DNA from: Acidobacteriota bacterium
GTDB taxonomy: Bacteria > Acidobacteriota > Terriglobia > UBA7540
Reading direction: 5' to 3'
Assembly (NCBI GenBank): GCA_003225365.1
Contig: QHZN01000091.1
Coordinates: forward strand, 1-46,892
Length of the DNA: 46,892 nt
Shown here: piece by piece, positions 44,937 to 46,892 of the stretch
Layout: every line of letters starts with the position of its first letter
How positions within the stretch are numbered: position 1 is the first letter of the stretch
The notes under the pieces: model-generated
Database searches by the model: none
What the model was told of the DNA's origin: nothing
Seen by the model: the letters and a program-made list of their open reading frames with translations, nothing else
Program-made: the position numbers and the translations under genes

Positions 44937-45260
44937 CTTGCTTCCAACCCGGTGGCACGCGACGTGCCAGGGTGTTGGTGAGACACCGCGTTGACGGCAC
45001 AGAACATTCTGCGGAGAGCAGAGGGGTCCGCAGAGAAAAAATTACATTCTCCATGTCAATTTTCCGCAGTAGTACTACGTCCTTTTGACTTTGGATTACA
45101 CGACCATACCTCCTGCTATCTGTTCGTGTTAAAGTACTTGACGTTAGAGTCGTATGGCCGCACGGCCCGGCAATCACGGGAAACCAAAGGGTTGGTAGTA
45201 CTACTGCTGTTTCCTGTCGTCGTGCCGCCATGGACATCAAAATGTGATAGGGTTACTCCT
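44937..45260. other. region upstream of the TetR gene, no other gene seen
   Basis: The TetR frame is open through here but the translation (start MTAQNILRRAEG) is not family-like. A TTGACG lies near 45139 as a loose -35 candidate with no good -10. No clear ribosome site precedes 45261. Confidence 0.35.
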
Positions 45261-45896
45261 ATGAGACACCAAACCGAACTACGCAGGGCCGAATCTCCCA
45301 CCTTCGGCGCTTCATCTCGCGATCGCATTCTTCAATCGGCGAAGAGCTTGTTTGCCGCGAAAGGCTACGCGAAGACCAGCACAGTAACTATCGCCCGCAC
45401 GGCTGGCACCAGCGAGTCCCAAATGATGAAGCACTTCGGGAGCAAAGATGGGCTGCTCGCTGCCATTTTCGAGGAGAGCTGGCAGAGAATCAATTGGAGC
45501 GCTCGCCAGGCGATCCAGAACCTCACTTCTCCATCCGAGAAACTCTTGGTATTAAGCGGTGTGGTGATGAGCGCGCTCGATCGCGACCCGGAACTCAAGC
45601 TGCTGATGCTGCTCGAGGGCCGCCGCTTCCGCAAAGAGGGACAGATGGTTTCCCTCGCCCAGGGGTACCTTGAGTTTGTTCGTTTGACGGATGACGTGCT
45701 CAGCGAAATGCAGGACGCCGGTCTGCTTCGCCCGAACATCCACCTTCAAGCGATGCGCTCCGCGCTGATGGGCGCCTTGGAAGGGCTGATGCGCGACCAG
45801 CTCTTGGCCCGGCGGGTGGGATTTCCGGCTCAATACGGCGCGGAGGAGCTGCGCGAAGCCTTCCGTGGCGTGTTCAACTCATTCATTCGTCCTTAA
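45261..45896 (+). CDS. TetR-family transcriptional regulator
   Basis: 211 residues from ATG 45261, chosen because the helix-turn-helix domain starts soon after (SSRDRILQSAKSLFAAKGYA, SESQMMKHFGSKDGLLAAIF at about 17-70). The C-terminal ligand domain is helical (ELKLLMLLEGRRF, MRSALMGALEGLMRDQLL). Nearest neighbours are an RHS scrap and a small membrane gene on the other strand, so its target is not evident. Confidence 0.88.
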   Translation: MRHQTELRRAESPTFGASSRDRILQSAKSLFAAKGYAKTSTVTIARTAGTSESQMMKHFGSKDGLLAAIFEESWQRINWSARQAIQNLTSPSEKLLVLSGVVMSALDRDPELKLLMLLEGRRFRKEGQMVSLAQGYLEFVRLTDDVLSEMQDAGLLRPNIHLQAMRSALMGALEGLMRDQLLARRVGFPAQYGAEELREAFRGVFNSFIRP

Positions 45897-46122
45897 TTGA
45901 ATAAAAATCTTGTCATGGATGTTCGAGAATAATAGCCATCCCAGGAGAAGCCTCAGGTCTCCTAATCGCGGGGACCCGGTGCCTGTGAATCACGCCGACA
46001 TGAGGTATACGTAGCCGGGAGACATAGGGCAGCGCTGTTTGCGCTGGTTCTGCCGGCCATAGCTCTCGCAGATGCGGTTGGTTTGTCTGCGGGCTCCGAT
46101 ACGCCCCTCCGGACCCTCAGGG

Positions 46123-46641
46123 TTAACCATTCGACGCCTCTCCGCTGACGTGTCGTTCCGCGCTAACCTGGCTTGAAAGCCAACGGCGCATTCGAACAAG
46201 CGGATAGAAACATGCAAGGTAGATTGAAATACTGCCAAGTATCAGGCCGAGCCGAAGCACGTGATGCCTGAGGAACTCGTCGGAGGGTGGAAGCTGATGA
46301 GGGAGCTGCAACTCGATAAGCAGCGAAACGAAGGCGTACAGGATCAGCACTGGAATTACGATGATGAGGACCGTTGGCTGAAGGCGACCGGGGCGATACA
46401 ACCCGTTAATGCAAATCACGAGGGCGGCAAGCGATGCTTCGAATGGCAAGCCTACGAGCACCGGGTTATCCGCCACATTCATGAAAAACATGCTCCATGA
46501 GTAACGAAGCGCCACCAAAGTCGGAATGGCGATTGCGATGAGGAGGGCCTTATACTTAAGGCGCATGCGAACCTGGCACTGAGCGGACGGAGATCCGCTC
46601 GTCAAACCACCACCCGCCGTATTCGCGATATCCGACTGCAC
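46123..46641 (-). CDS. small four-helix membrane protein, unknown
   Basis: 172 residues from 46641, or 147 from ATG 46566 (MRLKYKALLIAIAIPTLVAL), which fits better as a membrane start. Hydrophobic segments at about 29-45, 65-80, 90-110 and 135-150. No family recognised. Ends SAERHVSGEASNG. No partner gene adjacent. Confidence 0.5.
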   Translation of the reverse strand: MQSDIANTAGGGLTSGSPSAQCQVRMRLKYKALLIAIAIPTLVALRYSWSMFFMNVADNPVLVGLPFEASLAALVICINGLYRPGRLQPTVLIIVIPVLILYAFVSLLIELQLPHQLPPSDEFLRHHVLRLGLILGSISIYLACFYPLVRMRRWLSSQVSAERHVSGEASNG

Positions 46642-46749
46642 TTCGCAACGCTCCCACGCTTCATCCCGGGAACAGGCACGGATTGAAATCTAGTGTAGCG
46701 CGTCATAAATAGCTTTACTCATTCTCGGCCTGCGGGTATCTTGCCGCAC

Positions 46750-46892
46750 ATGAGCCGAAGAGCCGAACCGATTCTTCTTTCCGATCAGGAGCGGGCCACT
46801 TTGCAAACTTGGGCCAGAGCGAGAATCCAGCCCCTGCGCGTCATTCAACGGGCGAAGATCATCCTGCTGGCCGCCGAGGGAGTCGAGAGCCA
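46750..46892 (+). CDS. IS630-type transposase, 5' part (cut by window end)
   Basis: ATG 46750 opens a frame still running at the last base. The product begins MSRRAEPILLSDQERATLQ and continues VIQRAKIILLAAEGVES, the helix-turn-helix N-terminus of IS630-family transposases. Without the rest, intactness and the right end of the element are unknown. The AT-rich bases just upstream (ATAAATAG near 46706) may hold the left end. Confidence 0.78.
   Translation, partial: MSRRAEPILLSDQERATLQTWARARIQPLRVIQRAKIILLAAEGVES

Overview
The window looks like a chromosomal segment of an Acidobacteriota-type soil bacterium. This is inferred from gene content and not from a marker gene: an ADOP-type (acidobacterial duplicated orphan permease) macrolide-exporter-like permease paired with a PadR regulator, an Oar-like TonB-dependent receptor with an N-terminal carboxypeptidase-regulatory domain, a RhaT-family symporter beside a LacI regulator, WD40 proteins, RHS debris, and moderately high GC. 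No rRNA, tRNA or CRISPR array is visible.

Region by region. 0-3.7 kb: dtd, a PilZ protein, a PilZ/zinc-ribbon/PilZ protein translationally coupled to a small secreted protein, and a periplasmic TonB-C/TPR protein. 3.7-9.5 kb: a minus-strand run of pfkA, an SH3-domain protein, a PlsC-like acyltransferase, a membrane-anchored creatininase-family protein and an ornithine-cyclodeaminase-family protein. 9.5-14 kb: an alpha/beta hydrolase, then a PadR-ADOP pair with an operator-like set of inverted repeats. 14-17 kb: a 51-residue zinc-ribbon protein, a DUF4242 protein and a fused E1 alpha/beta 2-oxoacid dehydrogenase. 17.2-18 kb: a decayed integrase-core transposase. 18.2-23 kb: MscS channel, superoxide dismutase, an 87-nt nested inverted repeat, and a two-subunit Tat-exported molybdenum hydroxylase.

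23.4-28 kb holds the most unusual structure. An AAA+ ATPase gene is preceded by two 33-nt repeats and followed by a decayed third copy. The hairpin in the two intact copies shows a compensatory base-pair change, the second copy ends one base before the ATPase start codon, and the third copy encodes the first residues of the next gene. A frameshifted M48 peptidase/WD40 gene follows. 28-32 kb: a queG gene carrying four in-frame low-complexity DNA insertions in its two linkers, and divergently a large radical SAM protein resembling the tetraether/membrane-spanning-lipid synthase (Tes/Mss) group, with a clear intrinsic terminator downstream.

32-42.3 kb is a carbohydrate locus: a DUF4380 protein (minus strand), a LacI regulator, a TonB-dependent receptor whose promoter carries a LacI-type operator, a RhaT-like symporter, an SDR dehydrogenase and a D-galactonate-dehydratase-like enolase-superfamily enzyme. 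Together they suggest import of a sugar or sugar acid, its oxidation and its dehydration. The locus lies between RHS fragments in opposite orientations (32.1 and 42.6 kb), with a second transposase remnant abutting the right RHS fragment. 43-46.9 kb: a WD40 protein, a further RHS scrap, a TetR regulator, a small membrane protein and the 5' part of an IS630-type transposase cut by the window end.
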